From Beroe forskalii (Eukaryota > Ctenophora > Nuda > Beroida > Beroidae): 64,000 bases of DNA. The stretch lies in contig WFMF01000005.1 of NCBI GenBank assembly GCA_011033025.1, forward strand, positions 744,001 to 808,000, given 5' to 3'. The notes under the pieces were generated by a model. That model saw only the letters and a list, made by a program, of their open reading frames with translations, did no database searches and had not been told where the DNA came from. The position numbers and the translations under genes were made by a program. Below, piece after piece: positions 24,130 through 35,900 of this stretch; position 1 is the first letter of the stretch; each line of letters begins with the position of its first letter.

Positions 24130-24278
24130 CAGGGGCCTAGCCAGGGGGAAGGCGACACAGAAATTGCGAAAATTTTGTTCATTTTGTTATAATGGGAGCT
24201 TTGAGCTATGCAGAATAATATTCAACAGTTTTTGAATGTAACTCGCCCTTCCTTTTCAAAAATCTGGCTACGCCCCTG
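24130..24278. mobile_element. hAT MITE inserted in a CRE-like module
   Basis: CAGGGGCCTAGCCAGG and TCTGGCTACGCCCCTG are the terminal inverted repeats. The flanks TAATGACG (24,122-24,129) and TAATGACA (24,279-24,286) form an 8-bp target duplication with one mismatch. The target lies inside a TGATAATGACGTCA module end, so the module predates this insertion. 149 bp, non-coding. Confidence 0.9.
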
Positions 24279-24446
24279 TAATGACATCATGCCTTCATTC
24301 CTCTCTTTCTGTTACGGTTCAAGAACTTTTTATGCTAGAGTTTTTATGTTAGAGTTTTATGTTAGAGTCAACTATCAGGAAAGTTTACCCTTTCCTGATA
24401 GTGATAAATTCTGTTTTTGTCAAGAAAACGATACCTTTTTCCAACA

Positions 24447-24492
24447 TCACCAACTAACCATTTTAAGTTATAATAATGACCGATGACATCAT
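24447..24492 (+). repeat. TGACGTCA-bounded module copy
   Basis: CATCACCAACTAACCATTTT then AAGTTATAATAATGACCGAT and GACATCAT; very like the MITE-interrupted copy at 24.1 kb, so the two may share a local duplication. Confidence 0.55.
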
Positions 24493-27181
24493 CCCTTCAT
24501 TCCCCTCTTTCTGTGGTAGAGTCATTCACAGATCATTCGTCTGAAGTCTGAACACTTCATGGTAGGAAGATCACACCAATTACCAACATCACCTGACCAA
24601 TGTTTATACCAGAGATTTTACATGATATTCTGTACCTAAAATATATATCTTTCCTCCCCAAAATGATATATAACAACTTTAAAAGGAGTCCACTCTGCAG
24701 TCTCCAATATATATAGATTTGATTCAAGTTAACTCATACATGAGTGTTTTGAGCCGTCATATATAAACAATATATTGTTGTTGAATAGATTTCCTGAAAA
24801 GAATCGCCAGCTTAGGGCGTGAATTATATAATTAACTAATTAACTCAGATTCGTAATAATTGGGGCATCATTTCCTTTGTCCGACGCTTTTGTGGTTAAA
24901 CATTGGAGATCTTTTGAAAACGAAAACTCCTATTGTAATCTTTCATTTGACACAGTTAATGGCTCATTAGCCGATATATAGAGCAGCGGTAAGCGCCAAC
25001 TTGGTCCGGCCCCAATTCAGCCCCGAATTACACCAAATATAAAGCCTAAATATATATGCGGAGAAAACCTTTGGCGTTCGTACCATGCACAGTCGGTACT
25101 ACGACGGTAAGGGAAAACCTGGCCCCCAACGTCATCCAGCAAACTCCTCAAATCAAGATCATGACGTAATATACTCTCTATAACTTACTTTTCATATTCG
25201 CTGCTATAATTCTACTCCTCCAAACCATATTGATTATATATATATACCACAACACAAAAAGATAAGGGTAACAATAGCGGAGATTTGAAATATAGCTATA
25301 AGCGTGTGTGAGCTATTCATTGAAATCCACGGCTTTTGTTGCCTAACATGATTAGGATGGTGAGTCTATAAAGGTTGACCTTGTTGACACACATACCGCA
25401 TATATATTGGTACTCAACAACTGGGTCAAAATTACAAACAGTTTTGGTGTCCTCTTCGGAATATAAATTGGTAGTTTCTACATCATTTGCGGCCTATTCT
25501 AAACATTGGTTATTGCCTCACGGTTACTTGTCTTTTGTTCACATAATTTCCTGAAAATGGCCGGCATTAGGCTCGTGCATGACTCAGCATGAGTCAGTAT
25601 TGGGTCTTTGGTATATATCGACAACTTTGGAATACCGCAGTATTATTTGTTGTCGTGTTCTTTATATATATATGAGTATAATTATTGATTATAATTGTAT
25701 GAAAGTTTCATAACCGGAGAATAGAGACCGGAGAGCTTTGCAAGGAGTTATTGAACAAAAGGCCAATGCTGCGCCACGCGGTTTTATAATTTCAACCTAT
25801 GCTCTCTGGAGACTTTTTAATCATTTTACGACCCGTACCACCTCACCTTTGCTACAAACGCTGAGGTATTCTCCAGAATTATCAGCACGAGATTTCATGC
25901 CCTAAAGGCTGAACCCAAGCGCAGTATATTCACAACCCAAAGGCAGTAAATTCACTCTCCAGTTTGAAAACCCTGCCCTTGAGTCAAGGCATAGTCACTT
26001 CGATACAACCAGCTTATCGCTCAGATATCAGATAGCTGATAAGCATAATGATAAACATACTTTGTCAGCCATGTTTTCAATGTGAATATTTCAGGACCGT
26101 GCACGAGTTTCAATAAGAGGAGGAGGACTAGCTACGCAGTCGACGGATGTTGTCCGTCCCTTCTAGTTCCAACTTGATGGGAGGTGTAGGTGCAAAGGAG
26201 ACGTCCAAATGTGGAACGTTGGGCCGCGCGAGGGACGGTAGGGTAACACTAACATCCTACGAGCTAACACCGACTTGGACTTGGAGCTTGATGCCCTTGG
26301 GACTGGAGAATGAGATATCTCTTCTGAGACGAAGACACTGTTGCTGCGCGGCTCACTACCTGTTTTAAGCACCCTGAGCAAGTGGGCCGCGTACGAAGGA
26401 CTTCGATTTGGACAATGGACATGTCACTGTTATTTTTTCCTCCTGCAAATGACACTGGCAGCAAATCACTGAGTGATTGGATCTGCAAACCCAAGTGAGC
26501 TGATTTGTCGTCGAACGATAAGTAATAGTATTAAAGGAGCAGTTCAAACTGCACTTTGCACGTCTTTTTTGTGCGCGGCTCAAATATGCGCGGCGTGCAG
26601 GCATATTGATATAGTTGAAGTTGAACTAGATAACATTTCGTCATTTCTGTATGCCGTGCAAACTTTTAAGCCGCCCACCGGTACACAAAACTAAAATACT
26701 CGCAAACTGCAGTTCAAACTGTCACCGTAGGCGTAAGTTTTACCTGAAGTGGCGCAACAATTAGTTCTTCAGAATCAGCATTAGAATAAAAACTTTCGCG
26801 GTATGACGCGATCTGTCAATTTGAATACGTGATTTGTGACCACACCCCACAACTATTCAACCATCGCGAATTATCCCACAATATTCACTTACAGAAGCGA
26901 CTTATTTTTATTAGCAGTGACGTTGTTTCAATGGGCGTATATTTTCATCATTTTGAATTCAATTCTATAATACCAAATTCAAAATGTTGTGATGATAATT
27001 TGATTTTAAAATCCTACTCACGTCAAAGCCTAACTTTTTGCAAAAGGAAGTGCCACTGTCACAATTTGAGTTGCGAAATTACCTATCAGACATATTGCAT
27101 AACATCGTTTATTTGTGTTAGACCTTTTTATAGTGCAGCGATTAAACCCATTATAAGTGTGCACATGCATTGATCGACGAA
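24493..27181. other. non-coding DNA
   Basis: One module copy at 25,129-25,170, several TATATATA runs and two GCAGTTCAAACTG motifs (about 26,541 and 26,710). Overlapping frames at 26.1-26.7 kb have no domain. No gene recognised. Confidence 0.5.
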
Positions 27182-27353
27182 GGGATTGATAAAGACGTAC
27201 ATTTTAGTTTTACAATTACAGTTCGCACTAAAATTAAGTTCGAATCGAAGTTGAATTCAGTGCGATTGCGAACTGTACAAATACAATGTACGTCTTTATT
27301 TTCAGGCGTTGTCTGACCCCCTCGCGACGTCAGACAACGTCTTTATCAATCCC
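27182..27353. repeat. nested inverted-repeat MITE
   Basis: GGGATTGATAAAGACG at the left is inverted at the right end (27,338-27,353). A second inverted pair starting ACGTACATT, then ACAGTTCGCA/TGCGAACTGT, lies inside. The loop has GTTGTCTGACC and GTCAGACAAC, which also occur near 28,450. Confidence 0.75.
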
Positions 27354-27961
27354 ATTTCCTTCAGGGCCATCCATAAAGGACGTCCTTGCCCTAACCTGGA
27401 CCCTGGTTTCACGAGGGGAAAGGACGTCCGCAAAGAGGGGGGAGTCTGGCCAACGCGGACGTAGAGGGGATGCCGGGTGTTCGGCCAAATGCAGACGTCC
27501 GCATTTATGAAAATATTGGTCGATTTGTGGATGGCCCCTTCGTCGCTCGATCTCGATGCATGTGCAGTCTGCATGCATTGATGTTCCATCGATCCATTTG
27601 CAAACATGTGGATTTGTGATTCTGGTTTGCTAAACGCGTATCGGTAAAGTTGAACCCCTGTTTGCGTTGTGTACGTACCGGTACAGCGTACGCTTACCTA
27701 TGCGGCACGGTGGTTTTGATAAATGAATTTCGTTTTATCCAACGCGAAAATTAATGTCGCTGATACGTAGAAAGTCATCACATAAGTCAGCGCGCGGCGT
27801 ATCCAAGTTCTTGGTAACGTCTAGCAAATATAATGATTGTTAGACCCCCTCACCTGTGGCTTGCGCGCTTCTCCGATCCCACGCCGTAGGGAAGCGAAAT
27901 GAAAAGTGCAGCGCGTACCGGTACACACAACTATAGTTAAGTGTACGCGCATATTTGCCCT
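27354..27961. other. GC-rich non-coding DNA
   Basis: Contains CCCTAACCTGGACCCTGGTT near 27,387 and TTTGCTAAACGCGTATCGG near 27,628, both shared with the composite elements at 28 kb and 63.8 kb. No gene recognised. Confidence 0.5.
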
Positions 27962-28553
27962 TTGCTAAACACGTATATCCCTGTAGGGAAGCGCCGCGCG
28001 CGTACACACACCTATGCGGGCTTAGGAAGGAACGCGCTTGTTGGATGTTACCCTACCCCCCGCCTTTCCCTAACCAGGGTTTTAGCGGCTTGCCGCGTAC
28101 TCCGTGCGCGAAACCAGGGCGCTGGTTAGGGCAACCCTCCGCCGCGCACACATCGTTTTCCGCGGGGAGTATGCAACACGGTACCCAGCTCCAAATTTCC
28201 GAGTGTTGCGCGCTAGGAGTGGGAGAACCGAGAAATCCATCAACGGGCGCGCGCGTCCGCTTTCCTAGTTTCCTAAGCCCGCATAGGTGTGTACGCGCGC
28301 GGCGCTTTCCTTGTCACCGTGGTGTTTCCACATAAAAGACGGCGCGCACCATTCCCACCTTGGAGATTTAATGGTGGGAATGGCGCGCACTCAGTGTGCG
28401 CCGTTTTTATCATGTGGAAACACCACGGTCAGGCGTTGAAATAATGGGTCTGACGACGTCAGACAACGCTTCCCTACGAGACACACCTGTTCTGAGGAGC
28501 ATCAGCAAGGAAGCGCACCGCAAAAAGGGATATACGTGTTTAGCAAGCGTCCA
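27962..28553. repeat. composite of three nested inverted repeats
   Basis: Outer pair: TTGCTAAACACGTATATCCC (27,962) and its inverse GGGATATACGTGTTTAGCAA (28,528). Middle pair: GCGCGTACACACACCTATGC and its inverse, at 27,995-28,028 and 28,270-28,302. Inner hairpin 28,314-28,432: ACCGTGGTGTTTCCACAT with CGCGCACCATTCCCACC arms around a TTGGAGATTTAA loop. A CCCTAACCAGGG/CTGGTTAGGGC inverted motif lies near 28,070-28,130. Looks like several MITEs inserted into each other. Confidence 0.75.
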
Positions 28554-28831
28554 CTGAAATAAATTAAAATATAATGGTCAGACAATAGCAAGACGCTTGC
28601 AGAGTAATATAATTATGAAATGGAAAGGGAGGGAAAAGTAAAAATCGCTGTATTCCGTAGTTAAATTCACAATTGTGTTTATTCATATCATTACATCATA
28701 AACTCTCATTCTGACAGTTAACAGTGCAATACCACAAATGCAAATTGAATTACCATACCAATAAATCATTTCGTGTCTACACTTTTACGCGGCTTATAAC
28801 TATAACACCGCGCAGAAGCTGTTTTATTCCT

Positions 28832-29173
28832 AAGACGCGCAATGGTACATTTCGCAGTTTTTCTGACAGTGACATTGTGGGTCTTGGGGCGCGCGAGAGG
28901 GTCAGACAATTGCACTTGCAGAGAGCATAAGTTCTTTCTATGCTCATACTGAGTACATAAGTTCTCTGTAAAACCCCGTAAAATGTACCATTGCGCGTCT
29001 CAAGAGCAATAACTTACTGCTGTTGAGACGCGCAATGGTACATTTTACGGGGCGTAAAACTAATGTACTCAGTATGAGCATAGAAAGTACTGCAAGTGCA
29101 ATTGTCTGACCCTCTCGCGCGCTCCAAGACCCACAATGTCAGAAAAACTGCAAAATGTACCATTGCGCGTCTT
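28832..29173. repeat. ~340-bp palindrome of GACGCGCAATGGTACATTT units
   Basis: The two halves mirror each other around about 29,005. AAGACGCGCAATGGTACATT opens the left arm and its inverse closes the right arm. The same unit recurs inverted at the centre (GACGCGCAATGGTACATTTT around 29,020). Between them lie inverted TTTCTGACA, CCCTCTCGCGCGC and ATGCTCATACTGAGTACAT. No coding capacity. One repeat unit therefore occurs four times in alternating orientation. Confidence 0.8.
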
Positions 29174-29487
29174 ATTGAATAAGCCACGCATTAAAATGCT
29201 GGGAGTGGGACACCACATAGTTTAAGCTAAACTTAAAGAATACATGTTTATCAAGTACATATTATTATTCGTGCGCTTGAGAGCAATCGGCGATCAATAA
29301 TTACATTTACAGAAAAAATCAAATAATTCTAACAAAGTATTTATATAGCATTGTCAATAGCTCAGTATCAAATTGAATAACTACAATTCGTAGCTGCTGA
29401 CCTCGTCAAGTTCAAAAAGCACTAAAATCTTGAAAACAATTCTTTGCACCAGTTTACGAAGGGACCTGTTTCTAAAGGCTTCCAACC

Positions 29488-29653
29488 GTGGTCTCTCGAC
29501 CTTTTGAAGCGTACTTTGGGATAATTTTGCGCGTGCAACAGCGCAAAAAATTGCACATATAAACATTTGCAACTTGTGCGTTTTACTTGTCATGCGCCGC
29601 AAAACTACTCAAGGGCGGCGTAACATGGACTGTGCCTCAAAAGTTCGACACAC
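29488..29653. repeat. TCTCGACCTTTTGAGGC-type MITE, copy 1
   Basis: TCTCGACCTTTTGAAGCG at the left pairs with GCCTCAAAAGTTCGACAC at the right; the interior includes CATGCGCCGC and GGCGGCGTAACATG. Same family as 34,302-34,445 and probably 30,950-31,083. It lies just downstream of the kinesin stop codon, possibly in the 3' UTR. Confidence 0.65.
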
Positions 29654-29955
29654 AAGGGGGATAAGGAACAAAGCAATTCATAAATTTCAGATTTTAACTT
29701 AAAACAGCGACTTTACCAGCTGTTAGCAGATTCCATAATAGCTTCAAGTTCAGGCAACCTCGAAAAATCGCAGTGTTTCTTGAATTTGAAGCGCCTAGAT
29801 CTTGCACTTGAAACTCGGCTGCTAAGTATTACATCTAGATTCCCACTAAAAAGTCTTTGCCCGGCGGAGTTCTGTAGATCTCTTGTCATCCTCCTCCACT
29901 TTTGAGTGGAGTTAGTCGGGTGGGTTGCTGTCTTGCATTGCAATGTAGAGGGCAT

Positions 29956-32900
29956 CTAGTTCTTCTTGGCAGTACCCAGATCAACGCGATTCACCTGAAA
30001 AACATTTCCTTTATAGATAATAGAACCACCGGAAAAGATGAACGGAAATACTTTCGATGTTTCCACATTTTTGGCTGCAATTGCCAGCCACTGCTTCACT
30101 AACTACTGACTTACATTACAGTAATCCAAACTTAACTTTAAGCGCAAATCAGTGTAAAAGTCGAGTGACCGGTGTCTGACCGACATAAGACGAGCGTCCA
30201 ATGGACGCTCGTCTTATGTCGGTCAGACACCGGTCACTCGGCCGTCCATGGCGCAAAAGCAGCGTGGCGATTCTCTCCACTGCCATGCTACTCTAGAAGC
30301 AAAGCACAGTAAAGGGTCTCTCCCTACCTTGGAAGCAAATCTTAGTGAGTTTAGAGTCTCCGCAGTGTGCTTATCGAGTGGAGACACGTTAACGAACATA
30401 AGAGTCTTGCTGTTGCCACCCAAACTGTTGCAGAGTAGGTAGGTCAGTTTACTGTTCCGGTAAGGGATGTGTGCCTTCTTCTCTTGTAGCGCCATCATCA
30501 CATTACCTGGGTAGAGTCACGTATTAGACATATGTGGGAACATCGAGATCAATCGTGTGAAAATATGAACAGTTTCAATGAAATGACGTGCATTAGGGGC
30601 TGCAAAAGCATCGGACGCTGCTACTTTGCACATCCAGGATTTCTCCGAAATTCCGACCACACGCACCCTGACACACCATGAACAGACAAAACATACCAAG
30701 TTCGCTCAGGGAGGTATTTATAGCTTGAGCTTCTTTGAGTCTTTGTCCGGTACTGCCGCTGTCTGCAACTCTCTCGGATCCTGCCAGATCTACTAAGTTG
30801 AGATAACCAATGCTGGACTCTCCGTTCTTGTTGATTCCGTCAATCCGTAACCTGTTTCATGAGCGGCGTATTAGATCCAACTTTGAGCCGGTTGCATTGT
30901 TTTCCATTGATCGATTGAAAAACATTATCACTTTCTCCAGTTTTTTGGGCACTCACGCGACGCAGCGCTTGAGTACTTTTTTTAAATGCGCGTTGCATAG
31001 AATGTACTTTTCGTGCTATCAAAAACCGCAAAAAATACCCATTTGCGGCGTGGTACGCCGCGCTTCAAAAGACACCACAGTAGCACCCCACGAACCTGTA
31101 AACGGAATGGGACCTTGAACTCCTGCTATTACATCTGGTAGCCGCCACTGTCCTGTTTTTATTCGCTTTCGTGAGCAGTTTGTGGACATCGTAGGAGCTG
31201 GATACTACGACACTCTTCACGTTCGTTACTTCCACCTGGAATATGAAACGTTAATATGACGGGTGGGCGACAGTTCATCCCGGATCTAATCAGGTTATTA
31301 GTGATAAGAATTTTAGCGTGCAGTGGAATATACAGAAAAATGCTCAAATGTTAACGTTGAAAATGAATTTCTAATTTCAAAATTCTATCACAAACCTCTC
31401 GTTTCTTCTCATTGACGAGCTTGATCTCAATCTTATCTCCTGCCCCCTCGCTGATCAGATCGTGGAGAGTTTCGTTGTATATCTCTAGGAAGGACGCGGT
31501 GAATTCGAAGTTCCATCCTTGGTCACGCATCTCCTCTCCGGTTTGGAAGACCTGGATGTAAGGATATATAAAGCTGTGATTTGAGAGAGTGAGTCAAGTG
31601 GGAGAGTTTTCTTATTTCTTATGACGATATCAATCTTGATTTTCATTGTTCATCTAGCGTCATATAGATAAAATCGAAAGACTTGAACAAAAATAAAACA
31701 CGAAAAAAGAATGAAGATCTAAAATGAAATACGATGAAAGAAAGAAGATCTAAAATGAAATGGGAAAAAGGAATGAAGATCTAGAATTAACCACAAGAAA
31801 AGAATGAAGATCTTAAAAATAAAACACAAGAAAAGAGAATAGAGTAAAGATTCTCACCTGTTCCATAGCACGGGGGATGATGCCCCTATGCTCACTAGTC
31901 GGGTCAATAGGACCCTGCATGGTATGGGTTTTACCGCTCCCTGTCTGTCCGTAGGCGAAGATGCAGACGTTATAACCGTCCAGAGCAGACTGCACAAGGC
32001 CCGTCACTTCTGCGAATGTATCCTCCTGGGAGGGGGAGGAGTAGTTAGACGAAAATTACCGATTGATTATAAATTATATGATAATTATTTATTACTGATT
32101 AATTAAACTGAAAAACAAGATAACGCCGTTGTCACAAGTGCTGAGAACGCCATAATTTCAGGATGATTCTCTTTTCTCGAACTCGCCACAATCCACATCT
32201 GTGTGATCATCCGTTGATGATATTAGCAGTCACCTAAATAATAGGTTCTGAGATACCATGGAAATTACCTGGTTGTGGTTGGGTCCGAAAACGTGGTCGA
32301 AGGTGAATTCATTCCGCTGGTTTTCACCCTTCCTTCCCAGTTTGTCTCCTGGAAAATATATATATATAACCTTCGATCAGAAACGTTATTACATTATCAA
32401 TTATTGGGGCAATCAATTCCACAGAGCAAAAATCACTATGGTTGAACTAAAATAACTGTGAGTGACTTTTTCATCTTTGGCCAAGAATGCATGGCGACAA
32501 TTTCCTTGAAATCTGTACACTTCACAAATGTTAGGCACCTGCATCGTTACGCGTCGATCGAATGAACTGATCAAATGAGAAACGCACACAATCGCGCTTG
32601 CTTGCTTTTTTGCGCGGATGTCTTCATAAAAGTGTATTGTGCGCGTTTTTCATTTGATCAATCCATTTGATCGACGCGGAACGATGAAACCACCTCAGCA
32701 TTGTAGTTTTACAGATCACGCTTCCAGCCATTTCATTTTTTCGTGAGATCTGATCTCACGGAGACGAAAGAGGCGACCAATAATCCATTTGTGTGCCCAT
32801 GGATCGATCGAATTTCGAAAAGATATGTCGAAAGAATGCGCAGGTTTCAACAAAAATTCAATGAAAAGCAAATTACAGCATTGCGTGCGCACTGTTATTC

Positions 32901-35900
32901 GCGCATCCTTTCGATCGATCCATGTGCAGCACACATACGCGTAACTCCGGCGTTTCTTACCTTGGAGGGAGGTGACGGTTAGTGCGCTGGTGTCCGAGCC
33001 AAACTCCATGGTGGGAATTTCAGTAACAGGCTGGCCTTGCATTACCTGAAGAAAGGTAAATGTTGGGGACGAAACTTCAAATGCATAAAATTACCGTGTA
33101 TAGCAAGCTTTACACGGGCGTATAGAGGTCATCGAATTGAAACTATTTTTTCTGATCATGATCAGCAATCAACTCTGTCTCAATAGAAAAATGCAAAAGA
33201 AATGAATGAAAACTTCCAAGGATTGACTGTGAACTCACTTCTTTCTCCAAGAAGGGCCTGACCCTGCAATAGACCCGGATATTGCCTTTCAGCTCCTGTA
33301 TAGTGTTGTGGAGTTTCCTCCGCACTAACTCCCCCGCGTGGAGTTTCTCTGTGTTGGCTGCCAGCCGCCCTTCCAAGTCCTTTATCTGAGACTCACGATC
33401 CTTCAAGAGCCTGCGGTGGTTGGTGTAATGGTGTCTGGCTCGTGATCGAGAGATCCCGATTCCCGGGTTCGATTCCCTGCCATTTCCACTGAGCCAAGAA
33501 TGAAAGAATGGATGCACTATATAGAAGATTTAATCGTGACCAATAAATCTCCTATTCAATATTGTGATGTTATCTCAACTTGAATCTAATTTAACCAGCC
33601 CCACATTATTTATAGCTTATAAGCTTGCCCATAGGTCCATTCTAATTAACAAATCAGCGCACGAGTTGACCTTGAATGTGCTCGCTGATTGGTCAATGCC
33701 ATGGCCAAAGCCGATATAATTGAAATGAATAATTATTGATAAAACAGCGATATGCAACCTGCTAGAATCTCGGTGTGTCCTCTGCTCCTCATTGAGATTC
33801 CCCTCAAGGTCGTCAATCTTCCTCCTTCGTTCGTCAAGCATCTTGTTGAGGTCAGCTATCTTGGTGTCCCGAGTTGTTACATCTCTTTTCAAGGCCTCAA
33901 TCTCATTTTCTTTCCTGGAGAGAATCAAATTAAATACTTCTAACATACATTTACCTGCCTCTTTTTGTAGGCTATATGACCCATCAAAATACAAAATTAT
34001 TACAAATTCAGTATGAATAAAGATAAGCAATTGATGCGTGTGATTGTGAAATTAATGAGGGGTAAAATAAACGATTGAGTTTTATGTTTTAAGACTATTT
34101 TTGACACTAACCTTTGAAGAACATTGTATGTGTCGCCCATGTCGTGTTTAAGCTGAGCTAGCTCCTTCTCGAGCTCTTCAATGTTGGTGTCTCGTTTAGA
34201 GATAGCGGCTTGACTCTCGGAAATGTGACGGGAGAGCTCTGACTTAGCGTCAACGATCTAAGAATGGGGTAATAAATTATGGGGTACTAAAATATTAAAC
34301 TGTGGTGTCTCGACCTTTTGAGGCCGCGCTTGGGTGCTTTATTTAATGTACGTTGCATAGAAAGTACTTTACGCGCTTTCATGCGCCGCCAAGAAATGTA
34401 CCCCGACGCGGCGTAATATGCCACGCCTGAAGAGGTCCAGACACCCGGGCTAGTTGTAGTGAAGGGAACTATTGAAGTTGTTTACACCGATCAGAATTCA
34501 GCATCATACTGATATTGCGCGTTGATTGGAAGTTACAAAGGGTAGCTCGTGTTTGGGGTTCTTAATCGGATCGTAGAGTGAAAGACTGTGCTCATGATGG
34601 CCTCAGACTGATCACTGCCATTAAATGTCATTAGAAATCACTTACTTCTGCTCCAACTCTGCAGCACATTTCTTTCCCTTCTCCACTAAATCCAGGGCTT
34701 CCTCTTGACCTAGTTTGGCCTTCCTGGCGTCTCTTTCCAAGTCATCAGCCCGGGTTTCTGACTCTCGTAACTTGCTTTTCACTTTCTTTAGGTCATCTTC
34801 TATCTCGTCCCTCTGAAATATAAATAAACATAACATTCAACTCACATCGCAGTTGATTGAATGTAAACTGAAGTCAAGTCTTTAATCGGCCTTACAATGG
34901 CGTGTCCGACGTGCGCGGCTTTTCAAAGCGCGGCTCACTGGTTGTTAATGGCAGGCATTTAGCCGCGCATGCCGCATGGAAAAGCCGTTTCAAACATCCA
35001 GAACTCTCATCCATCCTTGTAGAACAACCTATCCAGCCTTGTCACTTCTGGAGCTATGTGAGGGTTTTGTCACAATTCAAGTGAGAATGACACAACATCT
35101 GCATCTTCAAGTATGAAATATAAACTCACCTCTTCCTTGATACGTTTGTAACTCCTCATCTTTTCCTCCTTTTGCATGATCGCATCATCCAACTGAAGCT
35201 GCTGCTCGGAACACTTCCTCTTCAGACCTGACAACTCCTCCCGGGTCTCAGACAAGCCTGCTTCCAGCACTTCATTCTGAAGGTGGGGGATTATTAGAGG
35301 GGGGGGGGGAGGGAGGGGGGGACCCCCTAAATTTAACCCCCTATTGGCGATTTATTATATGATCCACCAAAAGTTAGGGTGCAGGCTCCTTAGGACCGAT
35401 ATGAAATGGAACGGCCACAATCCGTCGACATTTTCTTGAGCTGTTCAATCGCCTCCACTGCAGCCGAGAAAGCCAATCTTCTCAAGATTTGCTTTCTCGA
35501 CTCAATGTCACCGGTCTATGTGACATTGAGCGACCAAATTAGAGCGGTTTTATCTCTCTTAATCCAAACATTTTTGATGATTCATGAATCACCAGATCCT
35601 TATATAATTGAGGGCGGTTTTAGGACTCACCTCTGATTCCGTTTTCTTGAGATTCTTGACGAGCTCTTCCTTCTTCAGGACAACCTCATCAAGTTGGAAC
35701 TGCTGCTCCTCACATCTCCGAGTGAAAGCATTGAGTTCGTACTTAGTGGTAGTCAGGGAACCTTTCAGTTCTGCATTCTGCGGAAAGGAGGAATTGAGTT
35801 TTACCAAACGCAAGGAAATATATTCCTAACTGATCTTATAAAAAATCATATTATTATTCTTCAAAATTCCTTCTAAATCAAGAGTAGAATCTTAGCCCCT

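Larger units (their letters stand above)
457..25170. repeat. dispersed family of ~43-bp modules bounded by TGACGTCA
   Basis: About twenty related copies share the order TGACGTCA(C/T)CAATTC, then CATTTTGAACC, then TGATAATGACGTCA, so both ends are CRE-like palindromes. Approximate copies: 457-497(-), 1611-1649, 2331-2372, 9069-9092 and 9206-9236 (partial), 10391-10427(-), 10816-10858, 14610-14643, 15142-15183, 15303-15347(-), 17270-17297(-, partial), 17761-17804(-), 20419-20463, 20745-20787, 21731-21757 (partial), 21876-21918, 22151-22186(-), 23731-23770, 24098-24129 (interrupted by a MITE), 24447-24492 and 25129-25170. Both orientations occur. I see no copy in the kinesin gene or the 15-kb element. 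Function unknown: TGACGTCA is the classical CREB/ATF site, but these may simply be ends of a short mobile element. Confidence 0.7.
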
